Part shown: positions 33,590 to 46,604 of the stretch, one piece after another | Position numbering within the stretch: the stretch's first letter is position 1 | How the letters are laid out: the number at the start of each line of letters is the position of its first letter | Assembly: GCF_963924675.1 (NCBI RefSeq) | Contig: NC_089230.1 | Location: 2,543,001 to 2,607,000 of the forward strand | DNA from: Phocoena phocoena | Taxonomy: Eukaryota > Chordata > Mammalia > Artiodactyla > Phocoenidae | DNA length: 64,000 bases | Direction of reading: 5' to 3' | Translations under genes and position numbers: made by a program | The notes under the pieces: generated by a model | Database searches by the model: none | The model's input: only the letters and a program-made list of their open reading frames with translations | What the model was told of the DNA's origin: nothing

Positions 33590-35014
33590 ATTTTAATTGA
33601 GCTTTTATGTTCCCCAATTCATTAATGAAGGAAAAGGAGAAGCTGGTACATTTTATTGCCTATAATTATTCAGTGGAAGTTTATTTTGAAACATATTCCT
33701 TGGGTAAATTGCCCACAGGTTAAATGTAAAAGCAGCATCTGAAAACCCTTAGAACTCTCCTTAAGGATGAGCAATATTTCACAATAAACAATATATTGTG
33801 TAGGCCATTTTTCTTTTATATTCTTATTTATCGTCATAAGATTTAAACCTAAGCCCCCATCCTGAGAGAGAATGGCCTGGTGGAGGCTGAGAGACATGCA
33901 GAGGGAATTGAGTACAGGGTTCCCTCCCAGGACCGCTAGCCAGGGGCCCTGGAGGGTCGACGGGATTAGCATCCTGGGGGATGTGTCGGGGGTGTCAGGG
34001 CCCCAGCCCCAGCTCCTGGGGGTCAAGATGGGACGTTTGTCTCTGAGAGAGAGGCCCCCAGGAGCAAATCTGGAGCAGAAACTAAGCAGAAGCGCAGTTC
34101 TGGGACCTGGGATCTCGTGAGGAGGGGACTGAGGCTGGGAGCCACCCAGGCACGGTCTCCCCTTCGATGCCCAGAATCCCTGGTGCAGCCAGCAGAAAGA
34201 AGGCTCAGCCTTCCTGGGGTCCAGGCCAGCACCAGGAGGCAGGCGTGAGAGAAGAACCGAGGGCAGTCCTGCCGGGTGAGGGTGCCGAGCGGGCTTGCTG
34301 ATGGGGGACTTGTCCTGTGTGTCCAGACAGAGCTTGGAACTGGGACTTGGCTTCCAGCGGGGCAGTGATTCCGTGTATACTGTCGCCTCCCAGGCCGTCG
34401 GCTTTGCCTCATTTTGCTGGGGTGATGAGGGTCATTTGTATTAGGGATGGTGAAAGTCAAGCCCACCATGCGGCCCGCCGATTCCTTCTGTCTTGGAGTG
34501 TGGTGTCTATTTCTGGTCCTCGGATGCTTCCTCAGAGTGCGGTGTTCTAAGCTGTGGAGCCTTGCTTATACGTCTTCGAGTTTTTCCGGATCTGGTGATA
34601 CTTCGTGGAAAGGATTCTTCTGCTCCTGCTCTAACGTTCACTCCCGTTTTCCTTCTGGCTCTTTTCTTTGACTCCCCTCCTGTCTTTGGTCTTGACTGCG
34701 GAACAGAGGCTTACTTAGAGCAGAAACGGAGAAGAAGAGACAGAGGAGACAAGGGACTGATGGGGAAGAGAGCACACTCCTGATTCTGGAGCTGCTCAGG
34801 CTGCCCACAGGCAGGCCTCCCAGAATAAAAGACGAGAACGGCCGTGAGGCGGGAGCATTTCTGACTTAACATCTGGCTGAGACTTGACCTGCGTTGCTGC
34901 TTGCAGAATGTCTCCTTTTACATTTATGTCCTCTTTTTGACTATGTCCTGCATGTTTTCTCAGCTTTTCTTAATTTGCATTGTCTTAAATGGCAAATCTA
35001 AGTGAAAATATTTA
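33590..35014. other. Stretch without recognised gene
   Basis: I recognise no gene or repeat. A 148-aa minus-strand frame at 34023-34469 and smaller plus-strand frames overlap it, and none has a domain. Confidence 0.4.
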
Positions 35015-35016
35015 TA

Positions 35017-35356
35017 GCCATCTCTCAGTATCCGCCGGAGATTGTTTCACAACCCTCGCGGGTTACCAGAATGGGTGGATGCTCAAGTCCATTATCTAAA
35101 ATGGTGTAAGATTTGCAAGGAACCTACATGCACCCTCTGCCGTAATCCTGTAAATCATGTAGATTGCTTATAACACAGTGTGAACGCTATGTAAATGGTC
35201 GTAAATACAATGGAAATGCTATGTAAATAGTTGCCAACACTCTGCAAATTCAAGTTTTGTTTCTTGGAATTTTCTGTCATTTTTTTTTCAAGTATTTTTA
35301 ATCCACAGTGGGTTGAATCCAAGGATGCGGAATCCACGGGTATGGAGGGTAGACTG
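35017..35356 (+). mobile_element. Tigger/MER2-like DNA transposon (Tc1/mariner), non-autonomous
   Basis: Left end 'CTCTCAGTATCCGCCGGAGA', then 'GGTGGATGCTCAAGTCC', 'CTATGTAAATAGTTGCCAAC', and the right end 'TTGAATCCAAGGATGCGGAA' with 'gggtagactgta' match the MER2/Tigger design, including its terminal inverted repeats. TA dinucleotides flank it at 35015-35016 and 35357-35358, as Tc1/mariner insertion requires. No transposase frame remains. Confidence 0.85.
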
Positions 35357-35759
35357 TACTACTTTTTTGTTGTGTTGGGACTTAAAAAGCAACATCTTCC
35401 ACTTGTCTTTTTGTTTGCAGTTTTATTCTCAAGACTTACTATTTTCTTAGGTAAGAAGAAAGTTGGTGCTAGTTGGTGAAGCCAGGTTTTGCGATGTGAA
35501 CTAAATCCTACAGAATTAATATTTGTGGTTAAAAAAATTATGGTTTTATGTACTAATGGAAGCGATCCAAAATTTATTCTAGGAAATAATTAATTCACTT
35601 CTGGGATACACATCTAAATCTGCACAGTTCCTAGAGTTTTAAACTCTTTTGCCACACTTTAGAAATTCATTTGCGGTCACCAAATATTTCCGATGTACTT
35701 GTGTGTTAAATATGGTGAGCAAGGTGGGCAGGGGCTGCGGCAGAAGGTGTAGAAACTGG

Positions 35760-35958
35760 AATGATGGATAACCAGCAAGGACCTACCATATAGCACAGCG
35801 AGCTATACTCAATATTTTGCAATGAGCTTTAAGGGAAAAGAATCTGAAAAAGAATTGATATGTGTATACATAACCGAATCACTTCACTGTACACCTGAAA
35901 CTAAGACAACATTGTAAATGAACTATACTTCAATTGAAAAAGGAAAGAAAAGAAAAAA
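35760..35958 (+). mobile_element. L1 LINE 3' UTR, sense (cetartiodactyl type)
   Basis: 'AGGACCTACCATATAGCACA', 'actcaatattttgCAATGAGC', 'GAAAAGAATCTGAAAAAGAA' and 'GTAAATGAACTATACTTCAA' followed by an A-rich end are the L1 3' UTR in order. It is shorter and more diverged than the copy at 26578. Confidence 0.85.
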
Positions 35959-35959
35959 A

Positions 35960-38086
35960 CCACACTTTGAGCCTTTTGGGCCGTTTCCCAGCTGGAGTCT
36001 GATGCAGGTCTCCTGGCCTCTTTGAAGCTCAGTCTCTCACCTTGCCTCAATTCCCATGTATCGGGTGAGGTATGAGAACATCTGCAGAAACGATCTTACC
36101 TGTTGGGAAAGATGTTACTGCATCATCCTTACCTGGCAGAGCTTCAGTCTTAGGAGAACCAACATTTCTTATGTGAAACAAAGGAGAGAAGAAATGAAGG
36201 CAGAAACTTGTGTCTTTATTTAGATTGCTTTTAAGTAAAATAAACTTGGAGAAGACTTCGAGCTAACTTGTTGTGGGATTCATCTTCGTTTGTTCCGTGG
36301 ACTTTCGGGGCATCTTGAAGACTGTAGCTGTGGATGGATTTGATTCCACGGGTGGAGGCTGATGGCACATTCAGGGGGGTGAGGAGATGCTCTGAACAAT
36401 GGAGCAGCCTTTCTAGGGAGCAGAGAGGATCTGAGGCCCTGAGAGCAGCTGAGTGGAGGGAAGTAAGGTGAAACGGGGAGGGGGCTGAGGACGTGGCCCC
36501 CCACGGTGGGAGACTGTGGTGAGACGTTACAGAGCCTGGCGGCCGTGTGTCCCTGAGCTGGGCTAGCCAGGGGGACACCGCACAAGTGCGGTTCAGTGTA
36601 GAAAGTTAGTTCTGTATTTGCTCAGGGTCCCAGCTACGTCTGAGCATACCGGCTTTAAAAGTGGCTTATTCCATGCTGCTCTGGGAGTGGTTTTGGTACT
36701 AGAAGCTTTTTAAAAGCCATAACCTCTACAAATAATGTACAACCACAGTCATTTGCTTGAGAGGTTAAATCCCTTCCTGCAAGCACATATAGAAGAAAAG
36801 AGTTGAACAGACCTCCACGGATGTGTCACCACAGTTACATAATTTCAAAAATTATCAAGGAAAAGCCAGTCTTATCTTATTTATGCATCTGCCCTCTCTG
36901 CCTGCCCCCACTCCAGATTATTTTGAGACAAATCGTAGTCATCATATAATTTAGTCCAACAATATCCTCCCTCAGTTTTTTAAGTGGCAAAAATTAAGTA
37001 GCACCAATACCTACTTCAGGTTGGCAGATGAACTTGATGTGGACAGGTTTATTATTATTTTTAAGTTCTCTACGGTGAGATCTCGGAGCTCCTCCTGTGT
37101 GTGTCTCGCTGGTCCCCATTTCTCAGTACCAGGAGATCCCACCTCCTGTGTGTAAAATCCAGCCGAGTTGGGTCTCCGGGGAGGGGAGCCAGCACTGACC
37201 CAGCTCCCTGGGGGAGTTGTTGAGATTTCCAGAAGTTCTGTCTTTATACATTTTCAAAATAGGCAAACAGCTACACGGAAATTCCCCTAAGTTTGGTAGA
37301 ATTGAGTCCATTTGCGACAGGAGAGTCTTCCCTCAATAGTAAGTGATCGGTCAAAGCGTGGAGGCAACGGGAAAAATAGTTCATTCGTGATGATCAGCCA
37401 TGACCGTGCTCGGTGGTGCAGGTAACATGCAAAGGTGTGAACTGCCAGAGTTTGAATCTGACTGGGAGTAAGCGTGTAGACTCTCAGTGGTGTTCACACC
37501 ACAAGTTCAAACGTGTTATCAGGCGGGGGTCCACAGAGTCTGCTCCCGGTGGGCATGGCAAGGGGGCGCCCCCGGAGGGGCTGCGCAGGAGGAAGCAGGA
37601 ACATCTGGGGCCTCTACCTGCTCGGGGTGGGTGAGATCTTACCTTCATGACTGTAAACGAGAACGAGGGATTAGAAAGTGTGAGACAGATGCGGAGCCAC
37701 TGAGGATTTCAGGAGCAAAAGGGCAGGGATGGAATTCCCTTCAGGAGACTAATCTGCCCCGTTTTATAGGGGAGACCAGGGAAGGGCTGTTTCAGAACTT
37801 CAGGAGAGAAGAGATGGATAAGGATGATCTGAAGCTGGTCCACCCTGGAGCTGTCATCTGTGAGCGGTAAATTCCTGTACCGAGGCAAAGCCAGTTTGCA
37901 CTCGGCTTTCTGTCCTTACCTGGAGAGAAAACAAGACAGTGACCTCAGAGAAGCAAAGAGAGCTCGGGGAACAGATGAGACTTTAAAACCCGAGAGATCT
38001 GAGAACATACGGCACTAAAGCCATGACTAAACGGGATGGGATGAAGAAGGAGTAATTGAGGGAGAAGAAAGCATTCTTTTAGACTT
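35960..38086. other. Stretch without recognised gene
   Basis: Single-copy-looking DNA. The part near 36840-36990 ('CAGATTATTTTGAGACAAAT') may be an old L1 remnant, too weak to call. Open frames are short and without domain. Confidence 0.4.
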
Positions 38087-38099
38087 AAAACATATTTGC

Positions 38100-38303
38100 C
38101 GGGCTTCCCTGGTGGCGCAGTGGTTGAGAGTCCGCCTGCCGATGCAGGGGACACGGGTTCGTGCCCCGGTCCGGGAGGATCCCACATGCGGTGGAGCGGC
38201 TGGGCCCGTGAGCCGTGGCCACTGAGCCTGCGCGTCCGGAGCCTGTGCTCCGCAAAGGGAGAGGCCACAACAGTGAGAGGCCCGCGTACCACAAACAAAA
38301 CCA
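38100..38303 (+). mobile_element. CHR-type tRNA-Glu SINE, short form
   Basis: The head GGGCTTCCCTGGTGGCGCAG has the A box at 38113-38123 (TGGCGCAGTGG), and the B box GGTTCGTGCCC is at 38156-38166. The body 'GCCTGCGCGTCCGGAGCCTG' and 'AGTGAGAGGCCCGCGTACCA' is the cetacean short form. A 13-bp duplication with one mismatch (AAAACATATTTGC at 38087-38099, AAAACATAATTGC at 38304-38316) flanks it. Confidence 0.95.
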
Positions 38304-38316
38304 AAAACATAATTGC

Positions 38317-41300
38317 TGAAAAAAAAAAAACCCAGAAATAGTGGGGAAATGCTGACGAATTCTTCTAGTACGAAGGAAAAAGACACAGAAAATATGATTG
38401 AAAAGAGAAGAAAGTTCCTTAGATCTTCATCTGTCATGGCGGTGAGTCCGTCGCGTTCTTAACTCACCAGGGAGGAAGGGACCCGGTCATTGTGCACACC
38501 CGCGGAGGGAACCACCCAGAAGGGCTGAAACCAGGACCGGGTGACACAGGGGGCTTATGAACTGAGGGGAACCACAGGGCGACTTGGGAGCAGGGCTGGG
38601 AGGGATTGAAGGTGCCGGGGTTGGGGTGGGGGGTGCGGGTCCCCTCCCCTCCCCCGGGAACAAGTGAGGGGCAAGGTTCCACAGGCCTGCCCGGGGCTCT
38701 CTGCTTCCTCCTGAGTCCTTTTCAAATGAGAAGGTGGGTGCTGACACCGACCGGGCGCTTGTCTGTCCGCGAGCTGGGCGGGCCAGTGCAGAGCCCAGGC
38801 CGAGGGCCCTGGAAGCAGGAGGAGGACCTCTGGAACCTCAGGACCTGACTTCGTTGTTGCCGCAGATACTGTTCATGTATCTGTGTTAGTGTCAGAAATA
38901 TTTTGTAGAAACACGAGTTGAAACAGTTTGCTTTGGGATCATGGTGTTTATTTCTGGTTCACTTCCCACTTCTCTCAAGTAGGAGCTCTGTCTGCAAATA
39001 AGTCGTGAGCGCCTCCCTAGATTTCCTGTTCTGTGCTTCCTAATTCCCAGATGCTCAACTCAGCCGCCCCCTTGCAGAGGCATCAGCCCGTTGTTCTGTG
39101 TCCGGCGGGTTTCGCAGCCGGCCGTCCCCTCAGACCCAAGGCGCTGACAGCTGGCCATCTCCCTCCCTCCCCGGGACTGGACGGAAGCACAGTGTTCCCC
39201 TCGCTCGCTACCTGCTGCCCGCTGCCCGGCCCGGCAGGGTTCCCGCTGAGGGCCCACCCGCCTGTGTGTTCAAAGCACTGTTGTCCTTAATCAGAGGCAA
39301 CGGATCTTCTAAGAGCTTTCCTGTTTCGCAGAGATAACTTCCTGAACGCATTACATTGCTTTCCTTTTAAAAATAATCTGTTTATTGCCACGGATGACTA
39401 TAAAAGAGTGTCTTGGTGAGGAGCTCTCGACATTTCCTGTTTTTGGACTCTGCAGGGATGTGAGAGCACTGGTACCCATTTTCTTTATCAGAAAGAAGAA
39501 CTCTTTCCCCCAAGACAGCACCTCCCCTCGGTGCCCGCGGACACTCTGCGGACAGGAGTGTTCACAGTGCGTGTCGCCAAGGGCGGGAGTCCTCGGGCTC
39601 TTTTTTGTTTATCGGATGGCTGCCTGTATGAACAAGCACATTAGGACCCGTGAAAATCAAGGCTATTTTTAGTGCAAATGGGGAGGAAACGGTGCCCGCC
39701 TCGGAAGCCTGGCTGCAGCCTGCACACCCTCTGTGTGTGCCCTCGGCCAGCGCGCACCCCGTCCAGCATACCTGCAGGTGCTCCGGAGCTGGGGTCGGCC
39801 GGGGACTCAAGGAGCCCCTTCAGGAGGGTCCCTGGCAGGTGACCAGGCGGCCAGGGCCCACCAGGCCGTGGGCTCCGTGCGCTGCCCGCCGGGGTCGGCA
39901 AAGGGGGAAGAGGCTCCGGCCCTGGGGAGCAGTGCTCCCCGAGGCCTTTCCCAGTGCAGAGCCCAGCTCTCAGGCCAACTGCCTGGGGCCCTAGATGTGT
40001 GTGTGTGCAGAGGACGGAGGCTGAGCACAGGGCAGGGGGCACGGAGGGGCCCAGGTCCCACGGGACTGTCCTGATAGTAAGCGTGTGTCTGACGGGGAGG
40101 TGGAAGGAGGTGGGGAGGGCGGGAGGAGGGCTGTCCAGGGCTGGACCCCCTCCGGCCCCTTTCCCGTGGCTCCCAAAGCCGGGGGCACAGGAGACTGTGA
40201 GGCCTGCTTCCGCGAAGGCTTCGGCCCAAGGTGAGCCTTCGTCCCGCAGCCGAGGAGGCTTCCCTGTTGAGAGGCAAGAACTTCCTGTCTCTACACGCGG
40301 AGTCAGAAGGCTTCCCGGGACGGGAGGGGAGGCCGCATGTCCCGAGACGCTCTGGTGTCTGGCGAGCTTACCCCGTCTGAGACCGTGTCCTGGTAAAACG
40401 CTCACAGCCGTCAGAATCGCAACAGATGGTCTACAGGACTGAGCAGTTTCTGAATTTTTCTTGTCTGGGATCAAGGAAAGGATGCAGGGAGATCTGATGA
40501 GAGTGAAATATCACCCTGTCTCCACTGCACTCAAAGAACCAAGGTAGAGATTTGAAAGTTTTCCACCTATTACTAGCCGAGTGTTCAAAGAGGGGGAATT
40601 CAGGAAATACTGGGATTTAGTACCTGTGGGTTAATTAATTGCTTGTTGTCTGGTGTGTGACACTAACAGATGCGTGTCGCGAGCTGACTGTTCTTACCTG
40701 CCCTGAATTTTGGAGGAACGTCACTTGGGTTCCGGAGGCCTGCGGCGCTCTCGCCGGTGTGTCACCTCTTCCGTCCCGTGCCCGCCGTGGCAGGGCCTCC
40801 TTCTACGGAACTCTGTGTGCCTTTAGTCTCCACTGATTATATCTCAAAACCATTTTCTTCTTTGTTTTTATGTATTCTCTCCAGACAGACGTCAGAATAT
40901 ACACACAACCTGTAATCCCTCAGCTGGTAGGACCCTCCAGAGACTCAGGGACTGTGTACGTGGCTCCAACTTGTAAGTCAGGATGAGGTGGGCAGGGGCT
41001 GCCTCTGGCAGGAAGGCTGATTTCGGACCTTCAGCGTCTCCCCCTCCACCGAGCATCGACCTTTCTGATTCTGCCCCGTCTCCCTGTAAATCTGAGCCTT
41101 GGAGAACTCTTATCCCGATTCAGACCTCGGAGGCTGCTGGTTCACAGATGTGGAGTTAGAAAATCCAGCTCCCCCTGAGATTCCCAGCGTGGGCTGCTCC
41201 AGCCCTGACTCTGGCTTACTGGGCAGCGTCTCCCATTCAGCCCGTGTCTTCGCCCAGGCTTTGCATTTCTCCCTTCGCTCGGTTGATCTCAGAGCCTAGA

Positions 41301-44300
41301 GGTGAAGGCGGATGCTGGTGAAGCTGACGTAGCCTCCTGAGGCTGTGCGATGCCTCTTCCCAGCATGACAGCTTCGCTGGGCTGGTACCACTGAGCGTGC
41401 GTGTCTGTCTACTGATGTTGAGGAGAGTCTGCTCTGGGGCGGCTGTCCCTCCACCGTCCATACACCACTGGGGGTGACACCACCTGCCTGGGGAATTCAC
41501 ATCCGGTAATCACAGCTGTTAATAAGAAATGCCTTCTACCTGACGCAGCTGCGGGTCGGTGCGTTGTGTCCAATTTTGCGTCGAGGTGGTTACCAGACAC
41601 ACCTGCTCTAACGCGCTCTGCTTAGGTGGGACTAGAGGGATGGATGAGATATGTTCTCTCTACCCGAGTTGTACTTCACTTAAACCTGTCTGACCTTTTA
41701 CTCTGTGGTGCGCTGGCAAAAAGGGAATCAGGAAAATTGCATGTAAGTAACACTTTGGACACTTAGTGGAATTGTAGAGCAATGCCTTTCATTCCTACCA
41801 TCTGTAGGAACTATAAGTTGTCACATTTCAACGGTGACAAGTAAAACGTTGGATAAAAGGCTCTCGGAGGTGAGGATCACACTGTGACATGGTGCACAGT
41901 TGCCTGCTTTGCTTTGGCAAATCTTGATGAATTAGCACATAAGATTATGCTTATGTTTGAAGAGGAATAAGCATTAAAAACTAATCATCTCAAAGTCTGG
42001 GAGTCGAGTCACGTGATCTCAGAGTTAATATGTTTCAGCTTTTTACTCCCTGTATTAAGTACCTCTTAATGGTTAGCAATGTACCCCCAAACTTATCGGC
42101 ATTAAAAAAACAAGCATTTTTTAATGCCTGTGGCCAGGGCTGTGGTCTCACCTGAAGGCCTGACTGGTGGGGAATTGCTTCCCCGCTCGCTCATGAGGCT
42201 GTTGGCCTCCGTCCCTCGCCACATGGGCCGTTCCACAGGTCTGAGTTACAGCATGGCAGCTGGCTCCCCCCAGGGCGAGCCATCCAAGGGGTAACGAGGA
42301 AGCACCGAGACGGAAGCCACAGTCTTTCCGTAACTTACATCCCGTCACTTCCGCTGTATTCTGCGTGTTGAAAGCAAGTTACTGGTTCCAGCTGGAATTC
42401 AAGGGGAGGGGATTGTACAAGCGGGTGAATGCCAGGGGGCAAGGATCATTTGGGACATTTCGCAGGCTGCCCAGGACACTGCTGCTTAAGACAGGAATTA
42501 TTCATTTCATGGGGAAAGAGGAGAGAAAGCAAGATCCCAGCTAACCTCTTCCTTCTGTATTATTCTGGTTCTTTTGGCTGGAGAAGAGGACGATTATTGC
42601 TATTATTTTGTCAGCGTTGTGAAAATCCTCAAGGCCGTGAGACTGGAAAAGAAGGATCACTCCTGAATCACAAATTCTATAAGCAAAGTTCAGATCTTAT
42701 GGAGGGTTAATATTCACTGTTGCCTAGATCTTTCTGTAGTCGGCATGAATTTCTTTTACAGTAATAGCATGGATATAAGAAATGCCATTTTAAAAAATCC
42801 CTTTAAACCAATTTAGTCTGCTCTGAGTCTGTTCCCCCCAAACTAGCAAGGGCGGCCCAGAAATTCAGTCCTCTCATTGTTCTCTTCTTCTTTGTGTTTT
42901 CCCGTCCCAAGCCCCGTCAGGAAACTCCATGGCATTCTTAAACAAGCAGGAGGACACGTGGGGAGGACTCTCGTCTCCAGTCAGACCCGGTGGAGAAGCG
43001 CAGCTCGCTTCCCCCAGGGCAGAGAGTGCGACAGGGAAGCCCCATCACACGAGTGTCAGTCACGTCAGCCAGCGGCCCACCGACGAGAGCAGGTCATGGG
43101 CCGAACTCAGCATCTCAGGGTGAAGTGGCTGCAGGTGACGTGGCAGAGCACAGGGCTCCGTGGGCGGGTGAAGAACTGGGGCGTTGGTGCCAGTTACCCT
43201 CCTGGTTAGTGACACTGGGAAGGCCGTCCTGAGGACGGGACTTGAGCGACGGCACTGACTGGGAAAGAATATTCTCTATTCTAAATTAAGGTGGCGGTGC
43301 TTTGCTTTGCACGTCTGTGAGCTTGGTCAGTGTGAGCCACCCGGAAGGGCTGAGGTTCTGCGCCTGCACGTGCGAGGGCGGCCCCCAGACCTGGTGACTG
43401 CCGGGCCACGCCTCCCAAGGAGGCGTGGGAGGACACTTGAGTGTCTTTAGATCTCGGTCATTATATTAAACACTTTTTGTTAAAATAACTGGTGTGGTTT
43501 CTTAGCCCTGAGTCGTCCACATGCCGAGACTGTGCCCGGCTGCGAGAAAGTTCGTGTGTGGATGCTCTGTGACTTGGGGATGAAAACGGCCATAGTCGGG
43601 CTGGAAGCAGCGTGTTCTCGGTGCTGAGTCAGCCTGTGAACTTAGGGGCAAAGTTCAAAGGGCCCCTGAGCGCGGAGGAAATTCGGAGGGATTTGTGACC
43701 GTGCTTTTCTGTTCTGGGCTGTAGGCGGCCTCCTCGCTCTGTTTTCTGCAGTTTGTCCAAATGCTCCAGTAACCCTTCATCATTGCTCCACGGTCTCACA
43801 TTCCGGGATCAGTCCCCCAAATTTGTGTTTGCCCCTCTGGCCTTCCAGGGCCCCCGTGCTCCCGTGCGCTGTCTGCTTCCATCAGGGGGATTTTGTTCAG
43901 TGGGGAGGTTACTCACTTCCTGAACTTCTCCTGGGCTCCCACGAAAGATCCTGTATTGTTTATACCGAGTACTCTGGATCCCGCATCCAGATCTTCCGAA
44001 TTTCGTCATATTCAAAATATGTAACCAATGGCGTTACAAGTGTGGTTCCCCCAAGAGTTGTTTACGATGTTCTCTTTACCCGGCCACTGTCTTCGGCATA
44101 TGTTTCTACATCTTCACAACGGGCAGGATTGCAGTGAGCTCTTTTTGACCCATCCAGGTGGTCCAGAGTGGGAAATTTTGAAGGCTGCTGTCTATAAAGA
44201 ACTGTGCAGTCTTCTGATACATTTTGTTGACTAAATGACATGAAATCTGGCCGGTGTGCCTGTTCTGTGAAGAGGTCTGACAGTTCAGATTTTACACGGA

Positions 44301-44429
44301 TGCATGCAACACCAAAAAGTTTCAGTATGAATTATAAATTCAACTATGGTTCGATCATGTTAAAACAGAATAGCAGGACAGCAAGCTGTTTTTATTGAGT
44401 TTATATCTGCAGCAGTTTTTCATCCTCAC
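38317..44429. other. 6.1-kb GC-rich stretch without recognised gene
   Basis: The longest repeat-poor stretch of the window. GC-rich sub-blocks with many CpG lie at about 39090-39270 and 39700-40400. The longest open frame of the window (277 aa, minus, 39641-40474) lies in the latter, overlaps three plus-strand frames of 113-162 aa and is full of Pro, Gly, Ser and Arg, so it looks like a chance frame. I recognise no exon, RNA gene or transposon with confidence. Confidence 0.4.
43406..43428. repeat. Perfect 10-bp inverted repeat with 3-nt loop
   Basis: CCACGCCTCC is followed after CAA by its exact reverse complement GGAGGCGTGG. The stem is eight G-C and two A-T pairs. I know no function for it. 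Confidence 0.85.
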
Positions 44430-45262
44430 ATTAAAAAATTTTTAATTGTGGTAAACGACACGTAACGTAAAATTTACCGTCCTAACCATTTCTCAGTGTC
44501 CGGCTTAGTGCGATTCAGTGCGTTCATATTGTTGTACAGGCATGATCACCACCCATCTCCTCATGCATCTCTTTCTCATGCAGACCTGAAACTCTGCACC
44601 TATTAAACAGTAACTCCCATCTCCCTCCCCCGGCCCCTGGCACCCATCCTTCTACCAATGCTTTCTGTCTCTGAAGCTGGTGACTGTCAGTAATTGTCCT
44701 TTGTGACTGACTGACTTCACTGAGCATAAGGTCTGTCTTCAGGGTTCATCCATGTTGTAGCCGGTGGCAGAACGGATTTCCTTTTTAAGACTGAATAACA
44801 CTCCACTGTATGCATGGGCCACATTTTGTTTATCCACTCAACTGTTGATGGACGTGAGTTGCTTCCCCCTTTTGGCAATTGTGAATAATGCTGCTACGAA
44901 TGGGGGTGTGCAGATGTCTTTGGGACTCCGCTTTCAATTCTTTGGGGTGTATATATCCAGAAGTGGGATTTCTGGATCATATAATAATTCTATGTTTAAT
45001 TTTTTGAGTACCTGCCATACTGTTTCCAGAGCAGCGGTACCATTTTATATCCCCACCAACTGTGCACAGAGTCCAGATTTCTCTACATCCTCACCAACAC
45101 TTGTTATTTCCTGTGTTTTTTTTTCTTTATTATAGCCATTCTAGTAGGTGTGAGGTGGTATTTTCAAAGTGGCTTTGATCTGGATTTCCCTAATGATTAA
45201 CAATGTTGAGCATCTTTTCATGTGCTTGTTAGCCATTGGTATATCTTCTTTGGAAAGTTTAT
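44430..45262 (-). mobile_element. L1 LINE, 3' UTR and ORF2 end, antisense
   Basis: 'CCTTTTTAAGACTGAATAAC', 'GTTGATGGACGTGAGTTGCT', 'TATATATCCAGAAGTGGGAT', 'GCCATTCTAGTAGGTGTGAG' and 'CAATGTTGAGCATCTTTTCA' follow the antisense L1 order from 3' UTR into ORF2. It is truncated at its 5' end at about 45262. The start at 44430 is diverged 3' UTR ('TAATTGTGGTAAACGACACG'). Confidence 0.9.
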
Positions 45263-46380
45263 CCTCATGTTTGACAAATGAAAACAAAATATACTGGCAT
45301 TTTAAAGTGGTACTTTATAGTAGTTCTACAGATGAGACAAATGTCCGATTCAGATACCTGACCGACCGTTTAACCAAATGGAACATTATTGACATCAGCA
45401 GGAAGAGGGATTGGTTTAGAAACCACCGACAACATTTAAAGAGTGCCCCTGTGGCCTGTGTCCCCAGGAAGATGCCACATGACCTGCTGTCTCTCTGACA
45501 TATAGGAGAACATGCAGAGCCCAGTGGGCGTGGGTGACCCGGGCGTGCCTTATAGAGCGAGTCTCCAATTTTAGAGCTTTTGCCAAGGTCACGAACTTCT
45601 GACAAGGGTTCAGCCTTTTTCTTCTGTCATTTCTGGATCCCTCAGCTGGAAGAAGATTGCCTTTCAGTAACTCTTCTATTTTGGGGTCGCTAATCACTGC
45701 TCTTTTCAGCTCACAGGCCCACGGGAGGATGAAGTGGACGATAAGCCCCCTTGATGTTTCCCACTTTGATGTAAGCCGTGCGTGTGTAATCTGGCTCAGC
45801 ACCCTGACTCAAGGCAGATTCTCAGGACTGTGAATTTCTTCTCTGCATTTCCCCGCAGCGGCAGCCGGGCTGCGCCAGCCAAGCAGGGTCATCTGCTCTG
45901 TTCTGAGCCGCTCCTGCTTCTGCAAAGGTCCCTGATTTCTCCCTCCCTCAGCTTCCTTCTTGGTGACATGGGGACAGAAAACCAAATTAGTCCCCAAGCG
46001 AAGCTCGGAACGAGTTCTGAGGGATGCGCTTTTCATTCCACCCTGGGTTTTGGTTGGGGCTTTGCTTCCAGCTCGCTGGGTGATCTTAGAAAGTAACTTC
46101 CTGCCTCTGGTCTTGTTCTGAATGAGGGTTGCACCAGCTCTGGGGTCTCCCAGAGTGTAAATGTGACTCTGAGTGTTTCCGTGCTTGTGCTTGGTTTCTG
46201 TACTTGATTCTTTCCTGAACTGTGATTGTCTGCACGAATGGGGATGGCCACCTGGAGGTTTCCCAGAGGAGAGGGTGGGACTGAGCTCCCGGAGGTTTTG
46301 TCTGACCACTGCTGCAATAGAGCCTTCGTTAGGTTTGGTAATAGTGCCTGTAGACTCACAGGAGAAAGCCCAGTGCCAGT
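45263..46380. other. Stretch without recognised gene
   Basis: Nothing recognised. Minus-strand frames of 128 and 166 aa show no domain and overlap other frames. Confidence 0.4.
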
Positions 46381-46393
46381 TGCGAAAGGTTTT

Positions 46394-46591
46394 TTTTTTT
46401 TTCTTGTTTGTTTGTTTTTGCAGTACGTGGGCCTCTCACTGTTGTGGCCCCTCCTGTTGCGGAGCACAGGCTCCACGGCCATGGCTTACGGGCCCAGCCA
46501 CGACATGTGGGATCTTCCCGGACCGGGGCACGAACCCGTGTCCCCTGCATCGGCAGGCGGACTCTCAACCACTGCGCCACCAGGGAAGCCC
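46394..46591 (-). mobile_element. CHR-type tRNA-Glu SINE, short form, antisense
   Basis: T-rich start (the A tail broken by TTGTTTGTTTGT), body without the usual 'cggacgcgcaggct' block (about 16 bp deleted between CAGGCTC and CACGGCCATGG), and reversed head 'CCACTGCGCCACCAGGGAAG'. A 13-bp duplication with one mismatch (TGCGAAAGGTTTT at 46381-46393, TGCAAAAGGTTTT at 46592-46604) flanks it. Confidence 0.95.
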
Positions 46592-46604
46592 TGCAAAAGG
46601 TTTT

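Noticed and set aside
38100..38170. tRNA-like A and B boxes (also in the other SINEs)
   Set aside because: They belong to SINE heads that descend from tRNA-Glu. The cloverleaf is not maintained and the body and A tail follow, so these are not tRNA genes.
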